From the NCBI GenBank assembly GCA_036897095.1, contig JAYMSP010000199.1, forward strand, positions 1 through 64,000: a stretch of 64,000 bases of DNA, in the 5' to 3' direction. Below the pieces are notes generated by a model. That model saw only the letters and a list, made by a program, of their open reading frames with translations. It was not told the origin of the DNA and did not search any database. Both the position numbers and the translations under genes were made by a program. Every line of letters begins with the position of its first letter. The first letter of the stretch is position 1. The DNA comes from Plantago elongata. Lineage: Eukaryota; Streptophyta; Magnoliopsida; Lamiales; Plantaginaceae. Positions 12,402 through 25,475 of this stretch are shown here, piece by piece.

Positions 12402-12432
12402 TTACTAAGCTAGATTGTTTAAAGGAAAGTTT

Positions 12433-12517
12433 CTTAAACGGTTAAAAGATGACTTGAATCCCTAACCTATTAGTTAGAGGTGAGACGTATTATCAACTGA
12501 GTTGCACTTTATTGTCA
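12433..12517 (-). mobile_element. tRNA-derived SINE-like copy 1
   Basis: Read on the minus strand it has an A-box-like GCAACTCAGTTGATAATACG and a B-box-like GGGATTCAAGTCATC, followed by TTTTAACCGTTT. It is homologous to the copies at about 12.9, 24.2 and 63.5 kb. It has no A tail or visible target duplication, so it is probably older. Confidence 0.6.
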
Positions 12518-12862
12518 GATTATGTATTATTTTAATTAATATATACATGATCTATCAGTTGGAACCATGTTACATTCTATGAAGTCATCATTCGGTATAC
12601 TGACTGTAGTAGTAATAGTTCAATTTCCATATTTCCATAGTATAGTAGTGACTTATGATTTTGTGGACAAAAATTACATATTGATATAGGTTTGCAACAA
12701 GAAATCACCAGTGAGTTCTATGAATACATCCACATCAAGTATAACTTAATACACAAGATACACTTTTGAATAACTTTTGCCAATAAGTTAGTTGTGTTCT
12801 CTTGCCCTTGTCATTGTTCTTGACTAGGCTTCATCCTGATATTTGGATCGGGTTAATGATCT

Positions 12863-12997
12863 AGGTTACGTGAGGATTTTTTTTTTTAAAACAGTTAAAG
12901 AATGACTTGAACCCCGACTTATTAATTAGAGGAGAAACGTCTTATCAACTTAGCTGCACTTCGTTGTCGGTTATTCGAGGACTTGAGGTTGCGTGAG
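12863..12997 (-). mobile_element. tRNA-derived SINE copy 2 with 12-bp TSD
   Basis: The element spans about 12875-12985. On the minus strand it carries an A box (GCAGCTAAGTTGATAAG), a B box (GGGGTTCAAGTCATTC) and a terminal A run. AGGTTACGTGAG (12863-12874) and AGGTTGCGTGAG (12986-12997) flank it, a 12-bp target duplication with one change. At about 111 bp it is very short for a SINE. Confidence 0.75.
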
Positions 12998-13678
12998 TGT
13001 ATCAAGTTATATATAGTGTACTTGGTTACGTCCAATTGTCTAGTTTTCCTTTATAAGCTTTCTTCTATAATTGATTGTACATAGTTTTTAGAAATATAAT
13101 TTTACGTGCACATGGTATATATTTTTCAAATTGCTCAACTAATCGCATCGGATATATGATATTTATGTACCTTCTAAAATTTTTAAATCAGAATTCAGTT
13201 AATTTTTCGTTAATTGACTGTGTCAAAACGTTTATAGATGAGTGATAAACTGACATTCCATATTCAAGAGGCTACTAGTTCCATTTTTCAAAATGAATGA
13301 TTACATTTTATGTATAGTGATGGTTAATAAAGTTTAGGTAATGTATCAAATAATAACATTATTTAATTATTATAATTATAATACTGTATTTATAATAAAT
13401 TATGTGCAAAGTCAGTTCCATGTGTTTTAACAGAGAAATAGAAAGAAAATAGTAGGTCGGAAACATCATAAAAATTTTACGATAATAAGTGGCTATGCTA
13501 TTGGGATAACACATGGTGGTTATTTTACCACGATGACTCGCAAAGACTCTCCACCACAAATCATAAAAGAGTCCTATAGACTCATATTAATTTGATCTAT
13601 CTTCCCCCACAATTTGTTCAATCTGTTTCGAGTGTCCAATATGCAATACATTTTACACTATAGTTCCACTTGTTTGCC

Positions 13679-15725
13679 ATGAATGTTAAAATGGCCTTGT
13701 ACATATCGATGGCCTTGACATTTTGTGCCTTCCAAACTGTGACCAGCAGTTTGCACCCAGTAATCCTAGTCCCTGGAAGTGGTGGCAACCAGCTAGAAGC
13801 TAGGCTCACACCACAATACAAGGCTACAAGCTTCTTGTGCAACCGATGGTACCCGGTCAATAAGGATCCCGACGGCTGGTTCAGGCTCTGGTTCGACCCG
13901 AGTGTGTTATTGGGACCGTTTACTAAGTGCTTCAATGAGAGGATGAAGATTTACTATGACGAAGATAAGGATGACTATTATAATACACCGGGTGTTGATA
14001 CTCGAATTCCTAACTTTGGTTCTACGGATGGACTTCTCTATCTTGATCCGCACCTCAAGTAAGATTTTACATTTGACTCAAGTTTATGTAGCACAATTTA
14101 ATTTGTTTGTGCTCGTTTTCATTTCATTTCGGCCACATAAAAAACTCTCGTAGGTTTGGTAGACCATGGGGTGCTACGCTACCAACGTTTTGTGGGTCCC
14201 ATAGTGAATAGTGAGCGGTTCTAACATGGTAGCATCCCGTGCTCTAAAATTCTTCAATCGTTGGTGGCGTGTAGCTATGTTGAATGTCAAATGGTCTATT
14301 ATCACTTTATGATTGTGAACTTGTCGGGATTGAAAAAGAATACTCTTATAAAAAATTTATTTCTAATTAAAAGTTTATACTAAAAATATATATTTTTTAT
14401 AATAATGTAATATACGTAACTTAAATGTTATACATATTGAATAGAATTACTAAATACTAATTTGACAAGTTAGAATAATTTTAGTCCAACAATAATATTT
14501 ACATATAGATAAATTACTACTTAAATAGAAGTTGAAAGATAAACTTATTATTCAAAAGTTTAAATTACTATCACAGACAACTTTAGATAAGCATTTTATA
14601 TTTTAATTTTATAATGAAAATCATATATATATATTATTTAATATTATGTCATTTATTACTAGAAGGAAGTATAATTACTTAAGGTGAATCGGGGAAAGTA
14701 ATGAAATATAATAATGTAAAATTTATTCTTGTTTATAATTGATTTCAAGTTGAAATCGATTTTTTTATGATTATCGAAAGTTTTTTCCTTTATAAAGTTT
14801 ATATTGTACTTGCAGAACAATTACATCATACATGGAACCTTTAGTGAGATCACTAGAAGAAGCAGGTTACGTTACCGGAAAAGACCTCTTTGGGGCACCG
14901 TACGATTTCAGGTACGGCCTAGCAGCACCAGGTCACCCTTCTCATGTGGGATCGAAATTCCTGAACGACCTAAAAGAGCTAGTAGAATCAGCAAGCAACT
15001 CCAATGGAGGAAAGCCCGTAATTCTTCTTTCACATAGTTTAGGAGGCCTATTTGCTCTTGAACTTCTCAACCGCAACCCAGTCTCTTGGTCCAACAAGTA
15101 CATAAAACACCTTGTTGCGTTGTCTGCCCCATGGGGCGGAACAGTTGAAGAATTAAGCACATTCGCATCAGGCAACTCGTTCGGAGTTCCATTAGTCAAC
15201 CCGTTGTTTGTAAGGGAAGAGCAGAGGAGTTGTTCAAGTAACTTGTGGCTCTTGCCTTCACCTAAAGTGTTCAATGAGACTAAACCTTTGGTTGTTACAC
15301 CTAGTGCGACATACTCTAGTTCGAACATTTCGCAATTTCTTCTGGATATTGGATATCTGGAAGGTGTGAGGCCTTATAAGACGCGCATTTTACCTTTGGT
15401 TGAGAGTCTGGCTGTGCCTGAGGTCCCTGTTACGTGTATGTTTGGTAGCAGGGTGGATACTGTAGAGAAGTTGGTGTATGCGACTGATGATTTTGATGAG
15501 AGGCCGGAGGTTGTGTATGGGGACGGAGATGGGACTGTGAACATGATAAGCTTGTTAGCATTGGAGTCAGAGTGGGTTAATAGTAACAAGAGTAAAGCTC
15601 TGAAGGTGATCAAGATTCCTGAGGTCACACACACTAGTATACTTAAAGATAGTGCTGCACTCCATGAGATTATTAATGAAATTGTATTGGTTAATTCTGG
15701 AAAAAGTCTTGTTCAATATTATTGA
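13679..15725 (+). CDS. LCAT1: Lecithin:cholesterol acyltransferase-like 1
   Basis: Two coding exons, 13679-14058 and 14816-15725, joined through a GT-AG intron, give 429 residues, close to the 432 of Arabidopsis LCAT-like 1. The join completes PHLK-TITSYMEPLV, as in the family. Residues 1-24 look like a signal peptide or anchor. HPVILVPGSGGNQLEA marks the start of the LCAT fold, HSLGG places the nucleophile at Ser201, GDGDGTV (about 362-368) the acidic residue, and VTHTSI the catalytic His399. PYDFRYG is also typical. The family acts on phospholipids or sterols as acyltransferase or phospholipase; which one applies here is not visible. The ATG at 13679 was chosen because the frame upstream of it lacks another ATG. 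All catalytic motifs are present, so it looks functional. Confidence 0.93.
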
Positions 15726-16647
15726 ATTGAATGAAAATTTGTGTAAATAATGTCTTTTGAAATGAAATTTTGGTTCCTGTAATAATTTCATTGTGTAGAA
15801 GCATATATTGGACACTCTTTGCCTCCATTAGAGAAATTGCTACCTTCTCATTGATTCTTAGCTTGTTTTGAAGTCATGGTTTGTTATGGCTGTTCGAACA
15901 CGTGAATTTCTGGGTACAGAATGTCTCAACTTACCACTCGAATACAAAGTTGATCACCTTAAATTGCGAGAAAATTTTATTTTAGATACATTAGAGTGAG
16001 ACACTACCACTTTAGATACATTAAAATGAGAGTGAGAGTGACCAATTTGGGTACACTACTACAACCACCCGTCCAATTGAGGAACTCTGATCGATTTTCC
16101 GATGGAATTGATGACGTGGCCACCGGACGTGCAATTTTCCCTCCAAATTTGTATTTGACCCGTATTTGACTCTTATCTTCAATGTATTCTACATTTCAAT
16201 CACACTAACAATTAATAATACATTTATATAGATATCAATATAATTGTATAAAGTCAAAACAAATATAACTAATCAAATTATAAAATAAAACCAGAATACA
16301 CAGCGTCACACACTACGTAGCGTATGATATCAATTATTAATATATAAAACTATCTAACAATAAATACTCGTGCTCTTTATATTTTTTAAATTTTAAATTT
16401 CTCGCTCTCACGTTCATTGTTTCACCTGCGTTTCGCTCCAGATAATCTAGCAACAAATGCTTTGAAACATACAAATTTTTATTCAAAACTTTGCTCAATG
16501 CCAAAAAGATACCCAAATCGAGGGCCTACTGTAAGTCAGTAATTTCAAACATACAATACCCGCCCATTGAAAACCTAACAATTTTCAAATCACCTCTGCA
16601 AAAAGAGGAAACACAAAAATTAACAAGATAAACTTCCAATTGCGTCA
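15726..16647. other. Intergenic, LCAT 3' region and kinesin promoter
   Basis: The first part should be the 3' UTR of the acyltransferase. A dispersed repeat (copy B of the 500-690 block) occupies about 15970-16170. From about 16370 the sequence is the probable kinesin promoter and leader. I see no clear core-promoter motif and no mitosis-specific activator box. Confidence 0.5.
15970..16170. repeat. Dispersed repeat, copy B
   Basis: Same orientation and word order as 500-690, including the GATGACGTGGCCACCGGAC segment and the tandem ACATTARARTGAGA words. The two copies are diverged. No target duplication is visible. Confidence 0.6.
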
Positions 16648-19600
16648 ATGGAGAAGATCTGCGTGGCTGTTAGAGTGAGACCTTCGTCGAATGAAGATTC
16701 TGTCAATGGATTCCGGTGGAAGGTTGACACTAATCGTATCTCTCTCAACAGATCTGACGATACTCCCATTTCTGGACTTTCATTTGCTTTTGGTGAGCTC
16801 TAAGTCTCCAACCTTTCGATTACACATCAAATTGCTTAACTTTTTTTTTTTTTTTGTGAACTGTTTTGTTTTTTCTGCAGATCATGTTTTTGATCAAGAT
16901 TGCAGTAATGCTACGGTTTATGAGCTTCTCACCAGGGACATTATTCATGCTGCAGTGGATGGGTTTAATGGTACTGAATCGAGTTCTTATTCATGCTGAA
17001 ATTGCTACATATCTGTTCTGTTGAATCCGCGTTAGTTTTCGAGTTTTAGTGTAGCTTTTGAGGTGTTTGTGCACGTAATTGATCAAATGGTTTTTTGCCT
17101 TTACGGTTCCTATTTTCGACTACTATGCAACATTTTGTTTTGTTAAATAAATATTAGCAAGTTTATAAAATAGAAACACGAGTAATTTTGGTTTACTGGA
17201 GTGAGCAAGCAAGCATATCGGAAATACTTTCAATCATGAACATTAGTAATTCTATGCAGCTAGCTTCATTGTATAGTGTATACTGTATAGCCTATATCAT
17301 TATAATGGTACTTGAACTCTTTAAGTTTGATTTTCTATATGGTTCTATCTTATTCTATTTATCTTTCTTTCTGAACTTATATGCCATTACTAAAGATAGT
17401 CCTTCTTGTAACAGTTCACGAATCTATGTTATTCTATACTGAAATGCCGAACATAGAATTTGCAATAAGTTAAATTCAATGGGTTATTAACTAAAAATGT
17501 GATTGTAGGAACTGCATTTGCTTATGGGCAAACAAGTAGCGGGAAGACATATACCATGAATGGTTCAGAAAATGATCCTGGTGTCATTCATAGGGCCGTC
17601 AAAGATATTTTTGATAAAATTGAGACGGTAATAAGATTTTATTGTTGAGTTTACGACTCACACATATACTATATGTATTAGGCCACTGAACTAAATTTCT
17701 TCCGTTTTGAGTTTCAGACAACTGATAGGGAGTTTCTGATTCGAGTTTCTTACATGGAAATATATAATGAAGACATCAACGACCTTTTAACTGTGGAGAA
17801 CCAGAAACTTCCTATTCATGAGAGCTTGGAGGTAATCTGCCGACCAGTTTACTATTGTATAGTGCAGATTTCTTCTCCTATACATGAACATTGATAGTTC
17901 TTTTTCGCTAGCGTGGCGTATTTGTTGCAGGCCTGAGGGAGGAAATTGTAAATAGTACTGATCAAGTTCTCAAACTTATCCAACTTGGAGAAGGTTTGAT
18001 CTGCATAAAATAACTCAATGGGTTTAACTTGCACAATATTATTTTTTTTTATTATTAAATTTAGTAATCATATGTATATCTGGTAATGCAGCCAATAGAC
18101 ATTTCGGTGAGACTAACATGAATGCTCGCAGTAGCAGGTCTCACACTGTCTTTAGAATGGTAAGCTCAAGAATACAGAAGTACCATTTCTGGGAGATGTG
18201 ATCACTATTTATCATTTCAGCAACAATTTATACGCCTACCCATATTTCTTATTGTCTTCGTAATGTTAATGTGCAGGTTATTGAAAGCAAGCAAAAGGAG
18301 TTAAATTCAAGCCCAGAAGATGCTATACGTGTCTCTGTCTTGGTTTGTACTTAAGACATCGAATAGTTTAGCTACATTTTCTTGAGTTCTCTAAATTTGA
18401 TGAATTACAGCTTTCATATTTTTTTTACCAAATTATTTTCCTGTTATTTCCATGTAAACAGAACTTGGTTGACTTGGCTGGATCTGAAAGGATTGCTAAA
18501 ACTGGAGCTGGGGGTGTTCGATTGAAGGAGGGGAAACACATTAATAAGAGTTTAATGGTTCTTGGTAATGTGATTAACAAACTGAGTGAAGGTGGAAAAC
18601 AAAGGTAGCCTGTACTCTGTAGTTACAAAAATTCCAATTCTTTATGCATAATTCTAGAGGCTTATGACTCTTCATAATCCTTGGCAGGGCTCACATTCCA
18701 TATCGTGACAGCAAGCTTACTCGCATCCTTCAGCCTGCTCTTGGTGGTAATGCAAAAACGTCAATAATTTGCACTGTTGCACCGGAGGAGGTACCTAGTT
18801 AGATGCTACTTGTTTTAACATTTACTCTCACCTACCAAATATCAAGTTTAATATGGGAAATGCCATGAACATATAGGATCATATTGAAGAATCAAAAGGA
18901 ACACTTCAGTTTGCTAGCAGAGCAAAAAAGATTACCAATTGTGTCCAAGTGAATGAGGTATGCTTACTTGTGCAAACTGCAAAGAATGAAATCTCTTGGT
19001 AGAGAGAAGACTATCTTGTATGTTCTTTCCTGTTTTCTTAAATGGTCCTCAAGAATACATGTGCTTGATAGTAATCTTGCCTTGAAGCTTTACTTTGTGA
19101 ACATACTTTAATCTCCTCTTCCAGTGTGATAGTATGTGTTAAAACTAAATATCTACTTGATATGTTCCAGATATTAACAGATGCTGCCTTGTTAAAGAGA
19201 CAAAAGTTAGAAATTGAGCAATTACGGAAGAAACTTCAGGTAACATCATTTATTCTGTTTTATGAAATGTGAAATGTTAGTCAGCTAAATTAAATTATTC
19301 TATCAGGGCTCTCATGCAGAAGTGCTAGAACAAGAAATCTTGAAATTGAGGAATGACATGCTAAAGGTAGCTCTTTGTTGTTGTCTTGTTAATTTCTTTG
19401 TCCAAATCATATGCATTCTAATGTCTTTTAATCCACTTATAATAATTGTTGTCATTAGTATGAATTGGATCGAGAGAAACTTGCTACAGAACTTGAGGAG
19501 GAAAGGAGAACACAGAAAGAGCGTGAGCAGTGGATCAGGGAGCAGCAAATGAAAATTGACAATATCAACAAAGTAGTCACTGTTTCAGATTCTGATGGCT

Positions 19601-22600
19601 CTTCAGAGGTAAAATCGTGCATGGCATCCTCAATGTCATCCTACATGACATGTTCCCAACTATTGCTGTTCTTTCTCAACTTGATCTGGACTCTGATACC
19701 ATGCGCCTGAAATTTTGTGGTCTATTCTTCAGAGTTCAGACTGTTGGACATTCTTCCTGGATCCTGCTCCTTTTACCCTCTAACAGATAACAATAATTCA
19801 ACTAGCAATAAATAGCAGGAGCCAAGGCCAGAATGTAAATTTGTTTACACTGGGTGAATGCTTAGGAAGTATGTGTTTGTTTGAGACGGTTTTTTAAGGA
19901 TGGTTAACCAAATTTGAGGCTCTGGCTGGACGTATGAGCACTGCTGGTATTTTTAGCAATTAATACAATGTTTTTTGGAGTTTGTTGCAGTAAACATTTA
20001 AAGTTCTCAATTAGTTCAAGAAATCACTGGCCTCAAGCAAACATGCGTAGATATAGCATACCTATAGTTCTGTATTTGGCTTTTCTTGTCTCTTGGTCGG
20101 AATCCTTTTGTTTTGAGTTCACTATCGAACATAGGAGTGGCTCTTACAATTGCTTTGTTGTTGAGTTTGTGTAAAGAGAGATTCATGGGCTGTGAAACTA
20201 GTCAAATTGAGAAAGAGCATTATGTTCAGTCCCATACTTTATACCTAGGTTGAAATTTCAAATGTGCTGGTGACAGGATGGGGCCAAAGAATGTCTAGAT
20301 GGAAGCATTGGTAGAAACAGGATGAGCAGAAAAGATTCTTTCACTACACCATGTTTCAAACCAGCTTCCAATGATTTTGTCTCTAAGCGATCGGAATACT
20401 CGATACAAGAGTGCAGTCCACTTCCAGATGCATTTTGTGATTTTGCTGATGAAGATACATGGACGAAAATGAATAGAGGTTATACAGCCGACCTGGATTC
20501 ATTTCTTATGACTCCTGCAACAAAAGTCCAATCATCTCCCTTTGAGGTAATAGTGTGATTTAAGCTTCCACATACCATTAGTTTGCACTTTCATACCTCA
20601 CATTGAAAATTATAATCATTTTTACTCTTCCTTTTCTTACAATTAATTTAATTTTATGTTATTATTTATGTAATTTTATTAAATCTATTTCATAAGAATA
20701 TTCTGACCATCATGCTTAATCAGGGCAGACAAGTTACAGTCTTTCTCCTCACACTTTATCTGCGAGTTAACAATCGAGAAATGCTTGTGAAATCAACTTT
20801 AACTGCAACAATATCCATTTAGTCTTAAAGCTATAGGTTCTGACCACAACTTGCAACTGTATAAGTTTACAAAAGTACAAAACTATTGATTTTCAGGGTA
20901 ATTGTGTGATTGAATCTTATGAGCATAGTAAAATGCCTGTCTCTTGGTTTGTTGTAAATACTTTCGTTTCTTCAAGATTCTTAAACTTGTTCATAGTATT
21001 CAAGCAAAGTTCTACAGTTCTGAGTTCTCTACAAGAAATCAAGAAGTCTTTATGCAAATCCAAGTCATGTGGACTATAGTGTGCTAACATGAGGTGTATT
21101 ACAGGATAACTCAATGAATGAAGACAATCAAGAGACACAAAATCTTCGTAGGCAGCTTAAGCAGGTCACAGAGGAAAGAAATGAGCTCAAGGTCAGTATC
21201 TTTTAAAACATAAAGGAAACACAATTCGGTTTATTCTATTAAAATTCTAAGTTCCTTGTTTCTCAGATGAAATATATGGAACAAGCGTCATTCAATAATG
21301 AACTCACTCGTGAAATATCTGAACTCCAAGAAGAGGTGTTACGAATACGAGAACTTCCTCAAACTCTGCTCACAGCAGTGACAAATTGCAAAGATACTTA
21401 CAGCGATTTGATTTCTGGTCTAGAGGTGATGCCTTTATTACTTATTAGTATTATTTTATTGTAATCAATGTGAGTTGTATATTGATCAATGAGAGTATAA
21501 ATATTAACTCCCATCATACCTTGCATACCAGAACATTATACCTGATGGGGCATCTGGACCTGCCCAAATATTCTCTACAGCCAGTGAATTGGGTACTTGT
21601 CTTTTCTCCACATTAGAATCTCATCTATCAAATACTATGGATGGCAAGGGAGCAACCTCAGTAAATGAATATCCGATCCAGGAGCAATGCAATATGCTTA
21701 GTGAGAGACTGAGAAGCTCAATTTCTTCTTTAGTGTTATTAGATTCTTCAACTCCCAAGGATGCACGTAAGGAGGATCGGCATGGGAGCAGCAATGTTGA
21801 GGTAGCTGCTCTATCATGTAAATCAAGATATCATGTGCTATTCTTGTTGTTCTTTTCCATCCTTGCACTTGGAATTTCTATCTTCTTTTCCAATTATGCA
21901 ATCTAAAGATTTCTCTGTTCTTCAATTGGTACATTACGTGTTTGACCTGAAGTTCTGTGGTTGTTTTCCACCTTCTCGGTTGCAAGGTGTGTGCATGTAT
22001 AAATGAGTTTGGATCTAAATCCAGTATATTTTGTTGTTCGTTTGAGTGCCTTTTATATTCCTCGTCATAAACTGAATTAAGTACGCCATGATATACGCAA
22101 AATGTTTCCAGTTCACAAATTCTGTTTGTAGAATTCCAATTTAAAGAAGATTGAGGTTTTAAAGTGGTGAGGAAAGAAGATAAAAATGTTCTACTAAATC
22201 CTAGTCAGATGATGCATTCATAATCTGGTTAAATGCATCTCTGAGATCATGAAATGATCTTCGGGAGATGTTAGCTGAGCCTATAATTGCAGGTGTGCCT
22301 TCATTAAAATATATGCGTTGTGATTAAGGAATGTATAGCTTACTTATGAAGTTAAGGTCAGTTGAGTAGAATACTTGTGCTTGAGTTTTCTCTATGCAAA
22401 ACATTCATAGTAATCTGGTTCAGTTTTGCTCAGATATTATTAAGAATAAATGATCTGTTCAGTTTATGTTATCTCAATAACAAAAGGTTTAAGACGTGTA
22501 GTCCGACTTCCCCTGCACTGTGCAGATTGGTTGCCTAGCCCTAGGACATTGTCCCATTAGCAGACACCAGTTTTAGGATTCCTTCCCTTGCACATTGTAG

Positions 22601-23109
22601 TCATTGTGTCAGTTTCTCTACCATGCACATTTTGTGCTGCTTAATTTACATGACACTTTTAATATATGATAAAGGGCACTCTGGGACAACAAATTGCTCG
22701 TTGGAAGAAGTCAATGGAAAATGAAGTGCAAACAGTCACACAGAAGTACAATGACCTGGAGAAAGTGTTACATGCAACTAGTCAGATTCTTGAGTCTTCA
22801 GAAGCAAAGTATCATAGCCTCGAGAGGGAGTTCCATCTTCTAAAAGAAGATAGAGATGCACTTCACCAAAGAGTCTCCAGCTCATCTGAAATGCTTGAAC
22901 TTGTCACTGGACAAAAGGAGCAGGTTTTGAAGGAGCTAAATACAGAAGTCCGGAAGAGGAAAAACTTTGCAGAGGAGATCAAGAAATTTAGTATTGCGTT
23001 TGCAGGTCGAGAGAGATCTATTATGTCTTCTCATAGTGACTTCAAATTGATATATGAGACATTAAAGGCAGAGAATCCAACTTCATTACCCAAATCTCAT
23101 GGGTCTTGA
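16648..23109 (+). CDS. KIN7N: Kinesin-like protein KIN-7N (CENP-E-type kinesin-7)
   Basis: Eighteen coding exons join in frame to 836 residues: 16648-16792, 16881-16970, 17509-17627, 17718-17831, 17912-17993, 18092-18159, 18277-18342, 18462-18604, 18688-18790, 18877-18957, 19171-19239, 19307-19366, 19459-19608, 20277-20546, 21105-21191, 21267-21425, 21532-21801, 22675-23109. The N-terminal motor (about 1-335) has CVAVRVRPS, the P-loop [11 protein letters not shown] at 85-95, switch [12 protein letters not shown], switch [13 protein letters not shown] at 229, and the microtubule-contact [19 protein letters not shown]. Coiled coil follows (about 338-430, again 550-600 and 695-800) around a Ser-rich linker. 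The motor is at the N-terminus, so plus-end movement is expected from the family. The length matches Arabidopsis KIN-7N and is far shorter than KIN-7O. All introns are GT-AG. Confidence 0.93.
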
Positions 23110-25016
23110 AGACAACTGCTCCTGTTCATTCCAGCCAGATAAGTACCGATGACTAGTATTTGTGGGTAATGGACTTGCTGAAAACTGAGACTTGTTAGCT
23201 GTAGTTTGCTGCAGTTGCACTTGTTGGATGAAACATACTTCAGTTGTGTAGTTGGTGATTGTTACCTCCTTAACAGGCAAAGTACCTGTATGACCCAATG
23301 GATCTGTCCAAATAGTTAGAATGTCATATTGTGTAGAACAATTGTTCTCTCTATTTGAAAGTAGAACTTCTTGACTAGTAACTTCGTCTGAAAACGAGGG
23401 TAGCAGTTTAGCACTGTTCTTTGTGATAAGCTCGATTAGGTCCAGGCCATGGCCACTGAAGTTACTGTTCCTCATGCTTCTGGCTATGTATAATCTTTGG
23501 TCAATTTCTTACTTAGGACTTAATTTATTAGGGAACATTGTATCTATAAGGGCAACCACCCTTGTATATTGAACATTAATATGCGGAGTATGCTGTCTCA
23601 GTTTGCATGTTAAGCATCTATAAGTTTTATGTCCTATGGCAATGGCAAACTAGTGACTGACTTCTATTCCTGATGAGAAGACTCATCATAATACTAGATA
23701 ACACCTGCTCTTGGTTCTTAGTGCTAAAAAAATTTAATAGAGTGCAGGCCAAGACTAAATCTGTTACATTAATCTAATGAGTGTAATTATTAACTACCAT
23801 ATTGCATCATTTACTGAAAAGGATAGTATCTGTATGAGCCTGCAAGATCTGATATGCTTGTTATACCTGCATTCTGAGCCACAAACAATGACATTATCTG
23901 CTGTTTTTGTTTCCTATCCATTTTATCGATTATCCATGATTTATTCCCTAACATACCCGTCATACCTTTGTTGATATATTTTATTAATTTAATGAGATAT
24001 TATTATATCGATAAATTAATAATTTATTAATTTATAGAGTTTTTACGTATGACCTGTAAATTGCTTTCGACACTGCAAAGTTCATACGAGGAATTTAACC
24101 GATTCAAATTATGGAGAACAAATTCGTGAGTTTGAGAACTTGATTATGGATATGCATTATCGAAACATAGACGGTTAAAGGGTGACTCGAACCCCTAATC
24201 TATTGGTTGGAGGTGAAGCGCATTATCAAATGAGTTGTGTTTCGTTGTCCAATTGTTGCTGCCCATGATCGAACCGCAGACCTTTAGTGTGTAAAATATA
24301 AAAATAGCATTGAAGAAATTGTGGCAGATACCATTCAGAATTAGATCGATGGTGAAGTTGAGGATGATTCAATAGATTTGGAACTGATCACTCTTTACCG
24401 AAAAGAAGCATTGCAAGCATTAACAACTCTTCACAACTTTTTGTTAATCGATGAAAAGGCAACTCCCTAATTCTTAAATGCAATGGGAAGATTCAAATAT
24501 AAAATGAATATAAATTTGAAGTTAAAAAGAAAAGCAAGCAATTGTAGATTCACTTTTTACTAGACAGTTTTAAAATTTTGAAGTGTATCGAGCGCTAATT
24601 ATTAATATATAGGTTCGTTGGAATCAATATATATATTATTATTATATCAATTGAAATCTAATTAAAAAAGGTTATTATTTTATACTCACATGCAATTTAT
24701 TAGTAGGTTGAGTATAAAACATCGAGTATATTAATATTTTTCAGTTTATAAGTATGAACATCAGAAAATGCACTACCGGCCACAGACTCACAGTTATTTT
24801 ATGCGAGCTAGATGTTTACGCGTGAAGCATGACACAAGTGCCTCATTGATCTTCAAATCCAAATCTATCTTAATCTTCTAATTAAGTTCTAAACATACAA
24901 AGATACATACTTTTCAACAATCAAAGTATGATATTATTACGACAAACCATAATTTCTTTCTGAACAAAAAATAAAATACATACCATAATTCAATATTCCA
25001 TGACAATAGCCTTGAA
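23110..25016. other. Intergenic between kinesin and Pro-rich gene
   Basis: The first few hundred bases are the likely kinesin 3' UTR. A SINE-like copy lies at 24170-24250. The rest is AT-rich and shows no gene. Frames at 23086-23475 (minus) and 23777-23974 (plus) have no family features. Confidence 0.5.
24170..24250 (-). mobile_element. tRNA-derived SINE-like copy 3
   Basis: Minus-strand reading gives ACAACTCATTTGATAATGCG (A-box region) and GGGGTTCGAGTCACCC (a near-consensus B box), then TTTAACCGTC. It has the best-preserved B box of the four copies. No A tail remains and no clear target duplication was found. Confidence 0.65.
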
Positions 25017-25475
25017 TCATTTCCGAGACTCACTTTTTGACGACTTGGAAACAATGGGAACTTTAGACAATCTAATGATATTATTTTCCATGACATTGCG
25101 AGCCGACTTCTTACACGAAAAAACGGACATGTTGCTCTTGAACAATCCGAACTCATGATCCGGAGATTTGGCCCGATCACTCTTAGTGACTTCGTTATAC
25201 GCTATGAGAAAAGGATCATCCGTAGTCGTTTTCTTCAGACCTTTCTTCGATAAAGTTCGTGTCAACGGTTGAAACGCGCATGGTGGAAGAGGGATTTGGA
25301 TGTCATGAAAGGAAGGCCTACCTTTGGTTTCCGGTGGACAAGGCGGAGGAGGAAGTGGTGCCACGTTGTTATGGTGGTTTTTTACTTGTCGTTTAGACGA
25401 ACCGGTCTTGCTAACACCGGGCTTGTTCTCCCATGAGAAGGGCACTTTTCCTTGAGAGTGAACCTTGTTACTCAT
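25017..25475 (-). CDS. Uncharacterised plant protein with WENKPGVSK motif (DUF688-like)
   Basis: An intronless frame of 152 residues from the ATG at 25475. The N-terminus VPFSWENKPGVSKTG, a PLPPPPCPPE tract (about 41-50) and IPLPPCAFQPLTRTLSKKG resemble plant proteins of the DUF688 type, whose function is unknown. The protein is basic, Ser/Lys-rich at its C-terminus and without membrane segments; a nuclear location is possible but not shown. The WENKPG motif is the main support; the remainder is poorly conserved. It has its own upstream region of several hundred bases and shares no operon-like link with its neighbours. Confidence 0.75.
   Translation of the reverse strand: MSNKVHSQGKVPFSWENKPGVSKTGSSKRQVKNHHNNVAPLPPPPCPPETKGRPSFHDIQIPLPPCAFQPLTRTLSKKGLKKTTTDDPFLIAYNEVTKSDRAKSPDHEFGLFKSNMSVFSCKKSARNVMENNIIRLSKVPIVSKSSKSESRK

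Larger units (their letters stand above)
6243..13678. other. Long intergenic region dominated by old mobile elements
   Basis: No intact gene is seen across about 7.4 kb. The first few hundred bases are the probable promoter of copy 2. Around 7540-7690 there is T-rich sequence related to 27550-27725. A retroposon 3' end lies near 9380-9653, decayed LTR-element-like sequence at about 8700-9015 and 10370-11215, a Mutator-type element at 11405-12392, and two SINE copies near 12.4 and 12.9 kb. Open frames here such as 10795-11214 (minus) look like chance frames. Confidence 0.5.

Noticed and set aside
12433-12517. A real tRNA gene
   Set aside because: The A and B boxes are there, but the sequence does not fold into a complete cloverleaf, and similar copies with A tails show a SINE.
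13670-13678. Upstream extension of the LCAT-like frame to a TTG codon
   Set aside because: The extra residues need a non-ATG start. The ATG at 13679 gives a normal N-terminus with a hydrophobic segment.
23086-23475. Minus-strand 129-residue frame behind the kinesin gene
   Set aside because: It overlaps the kinesin stop and 3' UTR and has no family feature.
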